NCBI GenBank assembly: GCA_041398745.1
Contig: JAWKUB010000014.1
Span: forward strand, 1 to 64,000
Length of the DNA stretch: 64,000 nt
Direction of reading: 5' to 3'
Source: JACKHO01 sp041398745
Lineage (GTDB): Bacteria > Planctomycetota > Planctomycetia > Planctomycetales > Planctomycetaceae
Shown here: piece by piece, positions 29,261-37,710 of the stretch
How positions within the stretch are numbered: the first letter of the stretch is position 1
Layout: each line of letters opens with the position of its first letter
The notes under the pieces: generated by a model
Database searches by the model: none
Seen by the model: only the letters and a program-made list of their open reading frames with translations
What the model was told of the DNA's origin: nothing
Position numbers and translations under genes: made by a program

Positions 29261-30733
29261 TCAAGCGACTGGCGTGCCCATTTCCGGCCCTGAGAAGAGC
29301 GATTCCCACAGCTTTTCCGATGCACTTTCCCCACTTTGAATTGAATCAGGGACTCCCACGCCGTGGAACGCATTTCCCGCCAATTCGATTCCAGTCAATC
29401 CGTCTGCCAAAGCCTCGATACGCTTCACGCGGTCCAAATGCCCGACGTGATACTGGGGCATGGCCCGGTTGTAACGCACGGTTTTCACAAAGTCCGGTGT
29501 CCCTTTGACGCCGAAAATCGATTTCAACTCCTGAGCGACGGTCGCCTCGATTTCTGCATCGGAATGCTCCAGTTCTTCCGGCTGCATGGCTCCCCCAACG
29601 AAAGTCCGAAGAATGATGCTTCCCTCTGGTGCCCGTGTGGGGAATTTTCGACTGAGAAAAGAAACTGCGAGAATTCGGCGGCGCTCTTTGTGCGGGATGA
29701 CCAGCCCGAAGGCATCCATCGGATGTTCAATGTCAGACAGCTTGTGCCCGGAAACCACAATGGCACTCGATGCGTATTCAATTTCCCGAAGTGTTCTGGC
29801 TAATTCAGGTTGCAGGCCTTCAATGAGGTCGGCCAAGCGGTAAGCAGAAATCGCGAGGACCACACCATCGGCCTCGATGATCTCGCCATCAGCACATTGC
29901 AGCCGGTATCTGGGAGTCCCTTGATCATCAGATTTCTGGCTGATGCCTTGTATCTGAGTCGACTTTCGCAGCAATCCGAGCGATTCCACACGTTTTTGCA
30001 GCGTCTCGGTAAGTTGTCCCATCCCATCCCGCAACGTGGCAAATAATCCGTACCGAACACCGCTCACCTTTTCGCTGGATTGCTCTTTCGACTGGCTCCG
30101 AAGAGCCCGGATGAGGCTGCCGTGGGTCCGTTCCATGTGAACAAAGCGCGGCAGCGTGGCCTTCAGGCTCAGTTTTTCGGGGTCAGATGTGTAAATCCCA
30201 CCGACCAGTGGTTGCACAATGTTTTCCAAAACTTCGTTGCCAAAACGCCTCCGAACGAAGGTGGCGAGACTCTCGTCTTCGTTCGATTTGGAACGCGGCA
30301 CAAACAATTCGGACGCCACCCGCAGTTTTCCAAACAGGCTGAGCAGCGGGGTGGTAATAAGCGGCCACCATTCCCCGGGCGCAAGCAGGTTGAAGCCGGC
30401 AGGTGTGGGAATGGGGCGTCCCCCCTGCAAAATGAACGACCTGCGGAACTGTTCGTCGACCGAAATGAGTTCATCCGCCAACCCGAGGCGTTCGCAGAGG
30501 TTCACTGCCGCTGGTTTATTCGTGATGAATGAATCAGCGCCGGTTTCGACGACGTAATCTCCAATGCGTTCCGTCCCGAACAGCCCGCCGCACCGATTCG
30601 TTGCCTCAACAAGAGTGACTTCCAACTTCCGGTCACTGTTCGCATTCAGTTCCAACAGGCGATTCGCGGCAGCGAGGCCGGAAATACCGCCCCCCACAAC
30701 GACAATGCGGCGTGTTTGACGGGAACTGGACAT
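29261..30733 (-). CDS. hemY: Protoporphyrinogen oxidase, oxygen-dependent (HemY type)
   Basis: The flavoenzyme oxidises protoporphyrinogen IX (or coproporphyrinogen III, in the coproporphyrin route) in haem synthesis. Residues RRIVVVGGGISGLAAANRLLE form the FAD-binding dinucleotide fold, VTLVEATNRCGGLFGTERIGDYVVETGADSFI follows as in the whole amine-oxidase-like family, and the C-terminal end GIELAGNAFHGVGVPDSIQSGESA closes the FAD site. The ATG at 30733 opens the fold directly and gives 490 residues; the frame is open to 30808, but the extra 25 residues are unlike the family. No other haem gene is present. It lies 134 bases upstream of nuoH on the same strand. Confidence 0.9.
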   Translation of the reverse strand: MSSSRQTRRIVVVGGGISGLAAANRLLELNANSDRKLEVTLVEATNRCGGLFGTERIGDYVVETGADSFITNKPAAVNLCERLGLADELISVDEQFRRSFILQGGRPIPTPAGFNLLAPGEWWPLITTPLLSLFGKLRVASELFVPRSKSNEDESLATFVRRRFGNEVLENIVQPLVGGIYTSDPEKLSLKATLPRFVHMERTHGSLIRALRSQSKEQSSEKVSGVRYGLFATLRDGMGQLTETLQKRVESLGLLRKSTQIQGISQKSDDQGTPRYRLQCADGEIIEADGVVLAISAYRLADLIEGLQPELARTLREIEYASSAIVVSGHKLSDIEHPMDAFGLVIPHKERRRILAVSFLSRKFPTRAPEGSIILRTFVGGAMQPEELEHSDAEIEATVAQELKSIFGVKGTPDFVKTVRYNRAMPQYHVGHLDRVKRIEALADGLTGIELAGNAFHGVGVPDSIQSGESASEKLWESLFSGPEMGTPVA

Positions 30734-30997
30734 TAGAATTCCAAGGCGGGGGCATGAAGGTGGGAACGCTCGGTCACAGTTTAGCGGGCAAACCGGGGGC
30801 AGTGTCAAAAGATGGGTTCTGGAGTTTTGGAATTACGGTCTGGCAGGGCCTCGATTCCTCTCAAGCCTGAGACTGCCGACGCGTCCCTTCTGTTTGACTT
30901 CACCTCCCGGCACCCGTATTCTGCCTGCTGTCCCTTCAAATTAGCCACGATTGATTCGTGTTGTCTGCGTATTCCTCAATTCATTGGATCTCCTGAC

Positions 30998-32164
30998 ATG
31001 CTCAGTTTTTCACGACTTGCTCGCCGTCACTGGCTGCTCCTGATGTGTACCGCCTTAGCCATTGGGCTCACGGGTTGTGGTGGCGGAGGCGGCGGCAACG
31101 GCGATGGTTCCGGCCCCGGCGATGGCAGCGGAGGCGGCAACGGCCAGGGAGGAAATGCCAACTCGGGTTCAACGAAGCGCATCGTCATTCTCACAAATGG
31201 TCCCGACCCATTCTGGGACACGTGTGAAGCCGGTGCCCACGCCGCTGAAGAAGAACTCGGACTGGCCGACGCTGGTTTCCGCGTGGACTTCCAACGGGGG
31301 GATTTCACCGAGAAAAAGCAAATCGACATGCTGAAGCAGTACGGTCTCGATGGTGACGTCGCAGCCGTGGGGATTTCGGTGCTGAATCCCGACAATCGGG
31401 CACTTGCTGAAGAAATGCGTGCCCTGCAGGCCAAAGGCGTGAAGGTCGTGACCATCGACAGCGACATCAGCCGAGACGATTTCCGTGACGCCCGCTACGC
31501 CTACCTCGGAACCGACAACATTATTGGTGGTCGTGAACTCGGTCGGGCTGCGAAAGCCATTTCTCCGGAAGGGGCCAAGTTTGCGTTTTTCGTTGGAAAC
31601 CTCGGCGTCGCCAATGCCGTGGAGCGGATGCAAGGTTTCGTGGAAGGCTCTGGCGAAAACTTTGAAGAGTTGACTCGGCTCTCCGACGGTGGCGACCCCA
31701 CGAAGGCCCGCAAGAACGTGGAAGACGCCGTTGGCCAGTTCTCAGAACTCAACATGCTCGTCGGAATTTGGGCGTACAACACGCCGCAAATCGTCAACGT
31801 CGTCCGTGACAAGCAAATTCGTGACAAGACGAAGGTCATTTGCTTCGATGCCGCTGAGGCCAGCATTGACGGCATGATGAATGGTCAGGTTGATGTCATG
31901 GTGGTCCAGAATCCCTATCAAATGGGACATGACGGCGTGAAGCTCATGCTCGCCCTCGTCAACGAAGATCAAGCCGTTATCGATGAAATGTATCCCGACT
32001 ACGCCCAGGAAGATGAGAAAGACATTTTCCGGACTGAACTGCGGGTTGTCGTACCTGACGAAGGATCAACCATCTCAGCCGACCTGTTTGAAGAGTCGAC
32101 CATTTTCTTCAAGGCTTCCGAGTTTGAAGCATGGCTGCAGGAGCGGTCGTTGATTAGCTCTTAG
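30998..32164 (+). CDS. Sugar-type ABC transporter substrate-binding lipoprotein (RbsB-like)
   Basis: The N-terminus is a lipoprotein signal with lipobox LTGC (Cys27), followed by a flexible Gly/Asn/Ser linker of about 30 residues. The mature part is a type 1 periplasmic binding protein fold: RIVILTNGPDPFWDTCEAGAHAAEEEL, VAAVGISVLNPDNRALAEEMRALQAKGVKVVTIDSDI, YLGTDNIIGGRELGRAAK, MLVGIWAYNTPQIVNVV, VDVMVVQNPYQMGHDGVKLM. These bind a monosaccharide or similar ligand in the RbsB class. The ATG at 30998 is chosen because it starts the signal peptide; the frame is open to 30812. A terminator-like hairpin follows, then the matching permease gene. No ATPase gene is adjacent. Confidence 0.88.
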   Translation: MLSFSRLARRHWLLLMCTALAIGLTGCGGGGGGNGDGSGPGDGSGGGNGQGGNANSGSTKRIVILTNGPDPFWDTCEAGAHAAEEELGLADAGFRVDFQRGDFTEKKQIDMLKQYGLDGDVAAVGISVLNPDNRALAEEMRALQAKGVKVVTIDSDISRDDFRDARYAYLGTDNIIGGRELGRAAKAISPEGAKFAFFVGNLGVANAVERMQGFVEGSGENFEELTRLSDGGDPTKARKNVEDAVGQFSELNMLVGIWAYNTPQIVNVVRDKQIRDKTKVICFDAAEASIDGMMNGQVDVMVVQNPYQMGHDGVKLMLALVNEDQAVIDEMYPDYAQEDEKDIFRTELRVVVPDEGSTISADLFEESTIFFKASEFEAWLQERSLISS

Positions 32165-32194
32165 TGCAAAGCGGAACGGAATCAATTCTGAATC

Positions 32195-32237
32195 GAGTGC
32201 AGTGGTGGACTTTGCCCCCACTGCACTCTCTTTTGCC
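32195..32237 (+). terminator. Terminator or attenuator between binding protein and permease genes
   Basis: The arms GAGTGCAGTGG and CCACTGCACTC (about 11 base pairs) are followed by TCTTTTGCCTTT. It sits 31 bases past the lipoprotein stop and before the permease. Partial termination here would give more binding protein than permease, as is common in ABC operons. Confidence 0.7.
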
Positions 32238-32266
32238 TTTCACTGGAATCGAAGAGACGCAGCCTG

Positions 32267-33853
32267 ATGCTGGGAAAGTACCGCAACGAACTTGGTCTGC
32301 TGATTGCCATTGTCGTCGTCCTGTTGGGGACGGCGGCTTTCAGTCCTGCGTATCATTCCGTTGGCGGATTAGCTCAGACCGCACAAATCATTCTGCGTGA
32401 ATCGGCTCTGGTGGGCATTTTCGCGTTGGGGGCAGCGACCGTCATTATTTCCGGAGGCATTGACCTGTCGAGCGGATCGGTCATTGCTTTTAGCGGCATG
32501 TTCTTCTTCTGTGTCCTCGTGTTGCTCGCGCCGGACAATCCCGAGTTCAAACTTGCGGGCCAAGCCGACATTGCAGATCGGCACGTCGCCGACATCATCA
32601 AGAAGCTGGATGCCGATGAGAATCGCAGTCTTTCCTATGCGGAAATTCAGCAGGCAGCTTTTGGCGAGCAGCTGGCGAAAGTTTACCCCAAGCTCACTGA
32701 TGAAGAATCGCCCATCGAACTGAAGCGGGATCGATTTGATCATCGCGACGCTAGAGCACTCATCCTGGATGACTTAATGGCAACGTACGACGCCAACGAG
32801 TCCGGCAGTCTCGATGAAGAGGAAATCGGCAAGTACAACGCTTCAAAGAAATCCCAGATGAAGAATCTGGACAGCAACTCCGACGGTGAACTGACCATTG
32901 CCGAAATGACGTTTCGATACGGTCCGAAAACCGATGGCCTGCCGCTGTGGATTATTGGTGTGGCCATTATCGCGACTCTGTTTGTTGGCTTCCTCATTGG
33001 CACACTGCACGCCTGGCTCATTACCGTCGTGAACCTGCCACCGTTTGTCGCGACGCTCGCCTCGCTGGTCGGTATTCGAAGTCTGGCGCGGCTGCTCATT
33101 CTCGATTTGATGGAAATCCGTTACGCACAGCGACCGTCGAATGTCACCATCCCCGATGAATTTCTAACCTCCGTGGGCCGTGAAAACTGGTGGTTCCCCT
33201 GCGTCGTCTGGATTGTGCTTTGCTTCGCCCTCTGGGTATTGCTCAGCCGCACCGTCATGGGGCGCCGGCTGTATGCCATCGGCGGGAATGAAGAAGCCGC
33301 CAAACTGAGCGGCATTCGCACCGAACAACTCAAGTGGTTGGCTTACTGCATTAGCAGCATGACCGCTGCACTCGCCGGAATTTTCTACGCGTGCTATATC
33401 GGTTCCGCCAACCCTGCAACGGACGGCATGGGATACGAACTCAACGCCATTGCAGCCTCTGTCGTCGGCGGTTGCAGTCTGACAGGCGGCGTTGGCACCG
33501 TGCTGGGTGTCGTACTCGGCACAGTCTTCCTGCGACTGGTCATCGACTCGGTCGCCAAACTGTTCAAGAGCCAGCCCGACCTGTTCGAAGGTCTGGTTGT
33601 GGGAGCACTGGTTGTGCTGGCTGTTGCCATCAACGCACTGCGTGGGGCAGGCGGAATTCGCAAACAGTTCTTCCCGGGAAGACTGGGCCTGATGAACGTC
33701 GCTATCCTGAGCCTGCTCGGCGGAGTCATGATGGCCGTCACGACCCAGGAGAACAAGCTGATGGTGGGACTCGGTACAGGCCTAACTGTATTGGTCCTAT
33801 TATCCGCCAAGGCCTTTGCCGAGCGAGCTGCGTTGGCTAGGGAAAACGCGTAA
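32267..33853 (+). CDS. RbsC-like ABC sugar permease with three inserted EF-hand loops
   Basis: The membrane part is a branched-chain/ribose-type permease: ATVIISGGIDLSSGSVIAFSG (residues about 57-77), VNLPPFVATLASLVGIRSLARLL, LYAIGGNEEAAKLSGIRTEQLKWLAYCISSMTAALAGIFYA and GGCSLTGGVGTVLGVVLGTVFLRLVIDS. Between two membrane helices, residues about 90-224 are replaced by a soluble segment with three canonical 12-residue EF-hand loops: 115-126 (D,D,N,S,S,E), 175-186 (D,N,S,S,D,E) and 202-213 (D,N,D,E,T,E at positions 1,3,5,7,9,12). EF-hands bind Ca2+. Usual RbsC is about 320 residues; this is 528. It probably pairs with the lipoprotein upstream. The ATPase is missing nearby. Confidence 0.9.
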   Translation: MLGKYRNELGLLIAIVVVLLGTAAFSPAYHSVGGLAQTAQIILRESALVGIFALGAATVIISGGIDLSSGSVIAFSGMFFFCVLVLLAPDNPEFKLAGQADIADRHVADIIKKLDADENRSLSYAEIQQAAFGEQLAKVYPKLTDEESPIELKRDRFDHRDARALILDDLMATYDANESGSLDEEEIGKYNASKKSQMKNLDSNSDGELTIAEMTFRYGPKTDGLPLWIIGVAIIATLFVGFLIGTLHAWLITVVNLPPFVATLASLVGIRSLARLLILDLMEIRYAQRPSNVTIPDEFLTSVGRENWWFPCVVWIVLCFALWVLLSRTVMGRRLYAIGGNEEAAKLSGIRTEQLKWLAYCISSMTAALAGIFYACYIGSANPATDGMGYELNAIAASVVGGCSLTGGVGTVLGVVLGTVFLRLVIDSVAKLFKSQPDLFEGLVVGALVVLAVAINALRGAGGIRKQFFPGRLGLMNVAILSLLGGVMMAVTTQENKLMVGLGTGLTVLVLLSAKAFAERAALARENA

Positions 33854-34157
33854 TACAAGAAGTCGCAGGTTGGGTGCAACGAAGCGAAACCCAACAATTG
33901 GCCCGAGCTTTCCAGAACCAATTCCCCTCACAGCGACAGTTGCATCGATGGACCCGGGCGAATCCTGTGTTGGGTTATGCGAACTTCCTTGTTCACGTGG
34001 GCGGCAGCAACCGCTCACACCTGGTTTGCCGCGTGATGCCTTCCTCTCGTTCGCGTCGCCCAACCTACATTGACCTGTTATGCAAACCGCCACGTCCTCG
34101 ATGAGAAGGACGTGGCGACAAGGTTTTGAACATGGCGTGGCAGAAGACCAACTTCAA
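33854..34157. repeat. Intergenic region with nested inverted repeats
   Basis: No gene is visible. AGGTTGGG at 33867-33874 is inverted as CCCAACCT at 34059-34066, with partly matching inner flanks (GAAGCGAA versus TTCGCG). Inside, AACCCAACA (33888-33896) is inverted as TGTTGGGTT (33968-33976). The layout looks like a small palindromic mobile or repeat element. A separate hairpin follows at 34089. Confidence 0.5.
34089..34116. terminator. Hairpin terminator between convergent genes
   Basis: The perfect arms GCCACGTCCT and AGGACGTGGC enclose an eight-base loop between the permease gene and the convergent polysaccharide export gene. The T content after it is weak on the plus strand (AAGGTTTTG). 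It may serve either strand. Confidence 0.6.
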
Positions 34158-35423
34158 TTAGCGGATCAGCCAGTTGACTTGCAGGAGTCCCAATGCCGTG
34201 TTGTAGAGTTCTTCGTGGAAGCGGTACTTCAAGACCAGCGTGTCTTCCGGTTGGACGACCAGTCGGTGTGACTGATCCACCAGGGCACGATTCAGGTCGA
34301 CTTCAATGGGTACCTGACCACCACAAGGAAGCCTGCGAACGACAATCAGCCTCGATGCGTTCATGCCTGAACTCTTACTGCCACGGTTACCGATTTGGCT
34401 GAGTCCCACACCAGCACTGCCAACCTGTCCTTTCGCCTCAGCGATGGCGGCCAGGACGTCCAAATCGTAGTCACGTGGGAGCAGATGGCTGCCTCCGTCG
34501 AGGACACCGCCTGTATAGAACCGTTCCTGATCGCGTGAGCCAATGTAGACGATGTCACCGGTGTGCAGGATGACGTCCTCCTGGGCAAATTGTGGTACTT
34601 GCTCTGGGTAGTACCGGACGGGTACTCGCAGAACGTTTGGTGCATCGGGAATGGCCGGTGGGCACTGGCAGTCTTCCTTGCACGATGCAAGTTGAGCGAC
34701 AATTTGGTCCCAGTTGCGGGCGTCTTTGAAGCCACCACGAATAATGAGGATTTCGTTGTTTGCATCGGTGCCGGGCATACCACCCGTTTCGTTGAGAGCA
34801 TGCAACAAATCGTTTTCGTAGGCAGGCAGGTCGATGGTGTCGCCAGTACCACGCTTGGTCACGTGTTCTCTGCCGCCGGCTTCCTCACGAATGACCAGCA
34901 CACGGTACTCACGGCGACGCAGCAGCGTCACGATGATTTTGTCCTGCCCCTTCTGAAGAATTTGATTGTCAATGTACGAGGCCCGGACAGCTTCCGTAGC
35001 CTGACTGAGTGTAAGTCCTTCGACACGTACAGGCTCGATGAGCGGCAGAGCGAGGGTTCCGTCTTCGCGAACAGGAACGGGGTAGCCGAGCGCGGGAGCC
35101 TGGTCACCATCTTCGGGGAAGTGAACCGGAGGTGCTTCACCTTCCTTACCGAGCACGTGTTCGATGTAAATGCCCAGAACATCGCCAGGGGCGAGTTGGT
35201 ATACATCAGGGGGATTCTGCCCCAGACGGGAAATGGAGATTTGCTGCATTTCCGAGCGGGGACGCGCCTTGAGCTCCATCGGAATTCGATGCGCCGGAAT
35301 TGCTGGCAAATCGCCAAACATGTTACCACGAAATACTGAGCATCCTGAGCATGTTGCGAGTAGCGCAAACATGGCCATCAGTAGCGAAGCCCGGCTCGAA
35401 TTGATGGTTTTCCGTGCCAACAT
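34158..35423 (-). CDS. Polysaccharide export lipoprotein (Wza-like)
   Basis: After a lipoprotein signal (MLARKTINSSRASLLMAMFA..., acylated Cys about residue 28, CSGCS), the protein has the poly_export (PES) domain YQLAPGDVLGIYIEHVLG, VREDGTLALPLIEPVRVEGLTLSQATEAVRASYI and RREYRVLVIREEAGG. SLBB-like segments follow (DLLHALNETGG, LDVLAAIAEAKGQVG). Such proteins form the outer-membrane channel for capsule or exopolysaccharide. A short Cys-containing stretch (SCKEDCQCPP) is unusual. The ATG at 35423 has AAGGA eight bases upstream; the longer frame to 35477 adds an Arg-rich stretch ahead of the signal. No polymerase, flippase or tyrosine kinase is nearby; the small lipoprotein gene upstream is on the same strand. 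Confidence 0.88.
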   Translation of the reverse strand: MLARKTINSSRASLLMAMFALLATCSGCSVFRGNMFGDLPAIPAHRIPMELKARPRSEMQQISISRLGQNPPDVYQLAPGDVLGIYIEHVLGKEGEAPPVHFPEDGDQAPALGYPVPVREDGTLALPLIEPVRVEGLTLSQATEAVRASYIDNQILQKGQDKIIVTLLRRREYRVLVIREEAGGREHVTKRGTGDTIDLPAYENDLLHALNETGGMPGTDANNEILIIRGGFKDARNWDQIVAQLASCKEDCQCPPAIPDAPNVLRVPVRYYPEQVPQFAQEDVILHTGDIVYIGSRDQERFYTGGVLDGGSHLLPRDYDLDVLAAIAEAKGQVGSAGVGLSQIGNRGSKSSGMNASRLIVVRRLPCGGQVPIEVDLNRALVDQSHRLVVQPEDTLVLKYRFHEELYNTALGLLQVNWLIR

Positions 35424-35556
35424 AATCACAATCCTTCGTGACCGTCGTCGTGAATTGAGCAGGTCGCTCAGTGTCATGTGTTTTGTATTCGGTGCTTACG
35501 CGAGCCATTGGGCTGTTGAAAGCAGTTTGTTTCCGTCCAACTGTCGGACAGCAGTA

Positions 35557-36102
35557 CTAGTACAAATCGTTCGGAGTCGGGCTCAATGACGGAGCAGTGG
35601 GCTCCGGTACAATGACTCCCTCGTCGTAAGTTGCTTCCTGCGGGGTCAGCAATTGTTCAGGTTCCGGCAGCGCGATTTCCGTTGCGTGATTCGCGTGACC
35701 GTACAGCTGCATAGAAGTCACAATTTCATTTCGTCGGCCAACACCGTCAGCGAGGGCGAGTTCCACGCCGTGCGAGTAGCCGTTGTACCATGCGACAACC
35801 TGCTCACGACCGATGTCGTCCTGATAGCGTGCCGCCCAGTACCGCTGTGGAGGCAGTGTTGGCGGGCAGCCGTCGCCACCATTGGCTACGTTCTCGTAGC
35901 CCACACGGAATCCCCGACCGAAGTCGACCAGGTGGCACTCATTCTCGGAGTAGATATGGCGTACCGACCACCAGGCCATCAGAGATTCTCTGTAGTTGCG
36001 GGCGGCAATCATGTCGTCTGATACTCTGGTCTGTAGGGAATGGCAGCCACAAATGAGGCTCATCCCCAATACCAGTAATAGTGCTGTTCTTCGAACAGGC
36101 AT
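35557..36102 (-). CDS. Small lipoprotein, unknown, next to polysaccharide export
   Basis: This 181-residue protein has a lipoprotein signal (MPVRRTALLLVLGMSLICGC, Cys20). The mature part is rich in aromatic residues (AWWSVRHIYS, QRYWAARYQDD, VAWYNGYSHGVELALADG) and ends in a Pro/Glu-rich tail (PEPEQLLTPQE, VPEPTAPSLSPTP). It contains two Cys (NECHL, DGCPP). I do not recognise the family. Its position just before the Wza-like gene on the same strand suggests a role at the outer membrane in polymer export or surface attachment; that is inference. The ATG at 36102 starts the signal; 13 upstream in-frame residues look non-coding. Confidence 0.7.
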   Translation of the reverse strand: MPVRRTALLLVLGMSLICGCHSLQTRVSDDMIAARNYRESLMAWWSVRHIYSENECHLVDFGRGFRVGYENVANGGDGCPPTLPPQRYWAARYQDDIGREQVVAWYNGYSHGVELALADGVGRRNEIVTSMQLYGHANHATEIALPEPEQLLTPQEATYDEGVIVPEPTAPSLSPTPNDLY

Positions 36103-36308
36103 GGTCGACTCCAAATTCCAATAGATTGAATCCGTATCCACTCTTTCGGCGATAAGAACCCTACAACCTGACCTATTTGACTGCCCGAAACAGGATCATG
36201 TAATCCCGAATGGGTCTGAAGTGACGGTTGCGTCAACCGGGCAACTTGGGAAAGATTGTATTTTGGCAGGAATTGCAGCAGGCGCAGATTCTGCCCAATC
36301 ATTACGAG

Positions 36309-36956
36309 GTGACTGATTTGGACATCAACAAGCTCATCCAAAGCGCGAAGGCCGGGGACAGATCTGCTCGGGAGCAGCTGTTCGATCGTTGCCGGAACTA
36401 CATTAGCGTATTGGCCCGTGCGAAGGTTGAAGGCTGGATGCAGGCCAAGTTCGACGGTTCCGATTTAGTTCAACAGACGCTACTTGAAGCCTACAGTGCC
36501 TTCGATTCTTTCGAGGGCAACACCGAAGAGGAATGGATGGCCTGGCTGCGGCAAATCTTGACGCACAACACCCATGATGTTGTCCGACATTATCGAGCAG
36601 ACAAACGGGATGCGAAACGTGAACAGCACGCCGCACGCGAGAGCGTACAGGCGCGACGACTCGAGCAAAAGGACGACCTTCCCTCGCCGAGTCGCCTGCT
36701 CATGCGTCGCGAGGAAGACCTGGTTCTCGCTGACGCCATTACGCGGCTCGCGGAAGACCATCAAGAAGTCATCCATCTGCGAGGTCTCCAGCGACTTTCA
36801 TTTGACGAAGTCGCCACGCGGATGGGCCGCACCCGTCCCGCTGTTCAAATGTTGTGGGCACGCGCGCTGAAGAAGCTGGACGCTCTTCTGTCGGAAAACC
36901 GGTCGGGCATCGAGCCCCGCCCTGGACATAAGGAACGCGAAGAAGAGCAACCGTGA
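36309..36956 (+). CDS. ECF-type RNA polymerase sigma factor, planctomycete subfamily
   Basis: Region 2 is FDGSDLVQQTLLEAYSAFDSFEGNTEEEWMAWLRQILTHNTHDVVRHYRADKRDAKRE, with the wording seen in the planctomycete-specific ECF group. Region 4 is ADAITRLAEDHQEVIHLRGLQRLSFDEVATRMGRTRPAVQMLWARALKKL. It directs RNA polymerase to a set of promoters under some signal. No anti-sigma factor gene is adjacent, as is usual in this group. I start at a GTG (36309), which gives MTDLDINKLIQSAKAGD like relatives; the frame is open to a TTG at 36228, and no ribosome binding site decides between them. It is divergent from the lipoprotein/export pair and could control it. Confidence 0.85.
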   Translation: MTDLDINKLIQSAKAGDRSAREQLFDRCRNYISVLARAKVEGWMQAKFDGSDLVQQTLLEAYSAFDSFEGNTEEEWMAWLRQILTHNTHDVVRHYRADKRDAKREQHAARESVQARRLEQKDDLPSPSRLLMRREEDLVLADAITRLAEDHQEVIHLRGLQRLSFDEVATRMGRTRPAVQMLWARALKKLDALLSENRSGIEPRPGHKEREEEQP

Positions 36957-37389
36957 CGTCGTCACGCTCTCCATGTTTCGCGCAGATCGAATCAAGAGAC
37001 AGTCGGGCAGCCCCAGCGGTCGATCTCGTCGGTCACCAAAGATTGCTAACTTTCCTGAGCGCGCTCGGCTCCAACTGATGTCAAAGCGCTCACATAAGTG
37101 AGCGCCGGTTGTGATTGTCCAGATTGCAATGACGAATCTACGGATTCTCGGGACGTGCATCATCGCCGACTCATCGCCACAAGCCCCCGTAAGTACATGA
37201 CTTGCGCAGTGCGCACGCGTCCCAGTTGCGTTCGGTGGGCATTCGGCACAGACGGTGCGAATGGGGGTGCCAGCTTCGACTTTAAACGGACTGCCAATGC
37301 CAGGGGCAGACCGATGCGGCGATCACCTGCGTCACGGTGGTACACCATACAAACCCCAAACTGGCAACGAACACTCAGGAGATGGAAAG
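36957..37389. other. Intergenic region upstream of the first pilin-like gene
   Basis: These 433 bases have no supported gene. They hold the hairpin listed at 37086-37105, a short interrupted palindrome GTGACG-T-CGTCAC overlapping the ECF sigma stop codon, and must include the promoter of the pilin-like gene. I could not assign promoter boxes. Confidence 0.55.
37086..37105 (+). promoter_or_regulatory. Perfect 8-bp stem-loop downstream of the ECF sigma gene
   Basis: The arms GCGCTCAC and GTGAGCGC flank an ATAA loop. No T run follows, so it is a weak terminator; it could be an operator or mRNA structure ahead of the pilin-like gene. Confidence 0.45.
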
Positions 37390-37710
37390 ATGTTGAATCA
37401 ATTGTTGAATGACGAAGCCGGCTTCATTGTCTCGGCAGAACTGGTCCTTGTTGCGACAATTCTGGTTATCGGCCTCATCGTGGGTCTGAGCGAAGTACAA
37501 CACGCCGTTAACAGCGAGCTGAATGACGTTGGCGAGGCCATTGGTCAACTCAACCAGAGCTACAGCTTCTCAGGCTTCACCAAGCGCGATGGCTGGCAGG
37601 AACACGCCTTCACCCGCGGTTCCGCCTTCGCCGATCTTCAGGACGACTGCGACAACAATCAGTGCGACATCGCCTGCGATGCTCCACAACGCGAAGGCTA
37701 CAAGAACTAA
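37390..37710 (+). CDS. Small pilin-like membrane protein, copy 1
   Basis: This 106-residue protein has a short charged leader (MLNQLLNDEAG), then one hydrophobic helix that begins FIVSAELVLVATILVIGLIVGL, with a glutamate near its start. That architecture recalls Flp/type IVb pilins (cleavage after Gly, Glu close by), but the Glu is at +6 rather than +5 and the usual following Tyr is absent. The C-terminal half is polar and conserved, with SYSFSGFTKRDG and a Cys cluster DDCDNNQCDIACD. AGGAG lies eight bases before the ATG. About 90% of residues match copy 2, 500 bases downstream. No prepilin peptidase or tad genes are in the window. Subunit of a surface filament is my guess only. Confidence 0.75.
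   Translation: MLNQLLNDEAGFIVSAELVLVATILVIGLIVGLSEVQHAVNSELNDVGEAIGQLNQSYSFSGFTKRDGWQEHAFTRGSAFADLQDDCDNNQCDIACDAPQREGYKN

Noticed and set aside
34563..35339. 258-residue plus-strand frame opposite the Wza-like gene
   Set aside because: It is antisense to a conserved export domain and no family is recognised.
36228..36308. Extended start of the ECF sigma factor at a TTG (36228)
   Set aside because: The extra 27 residues do not resemble related sigma factors and the TTG has no clear ribosome binding site; the GTG at 36309 fits better, although it is not proven.
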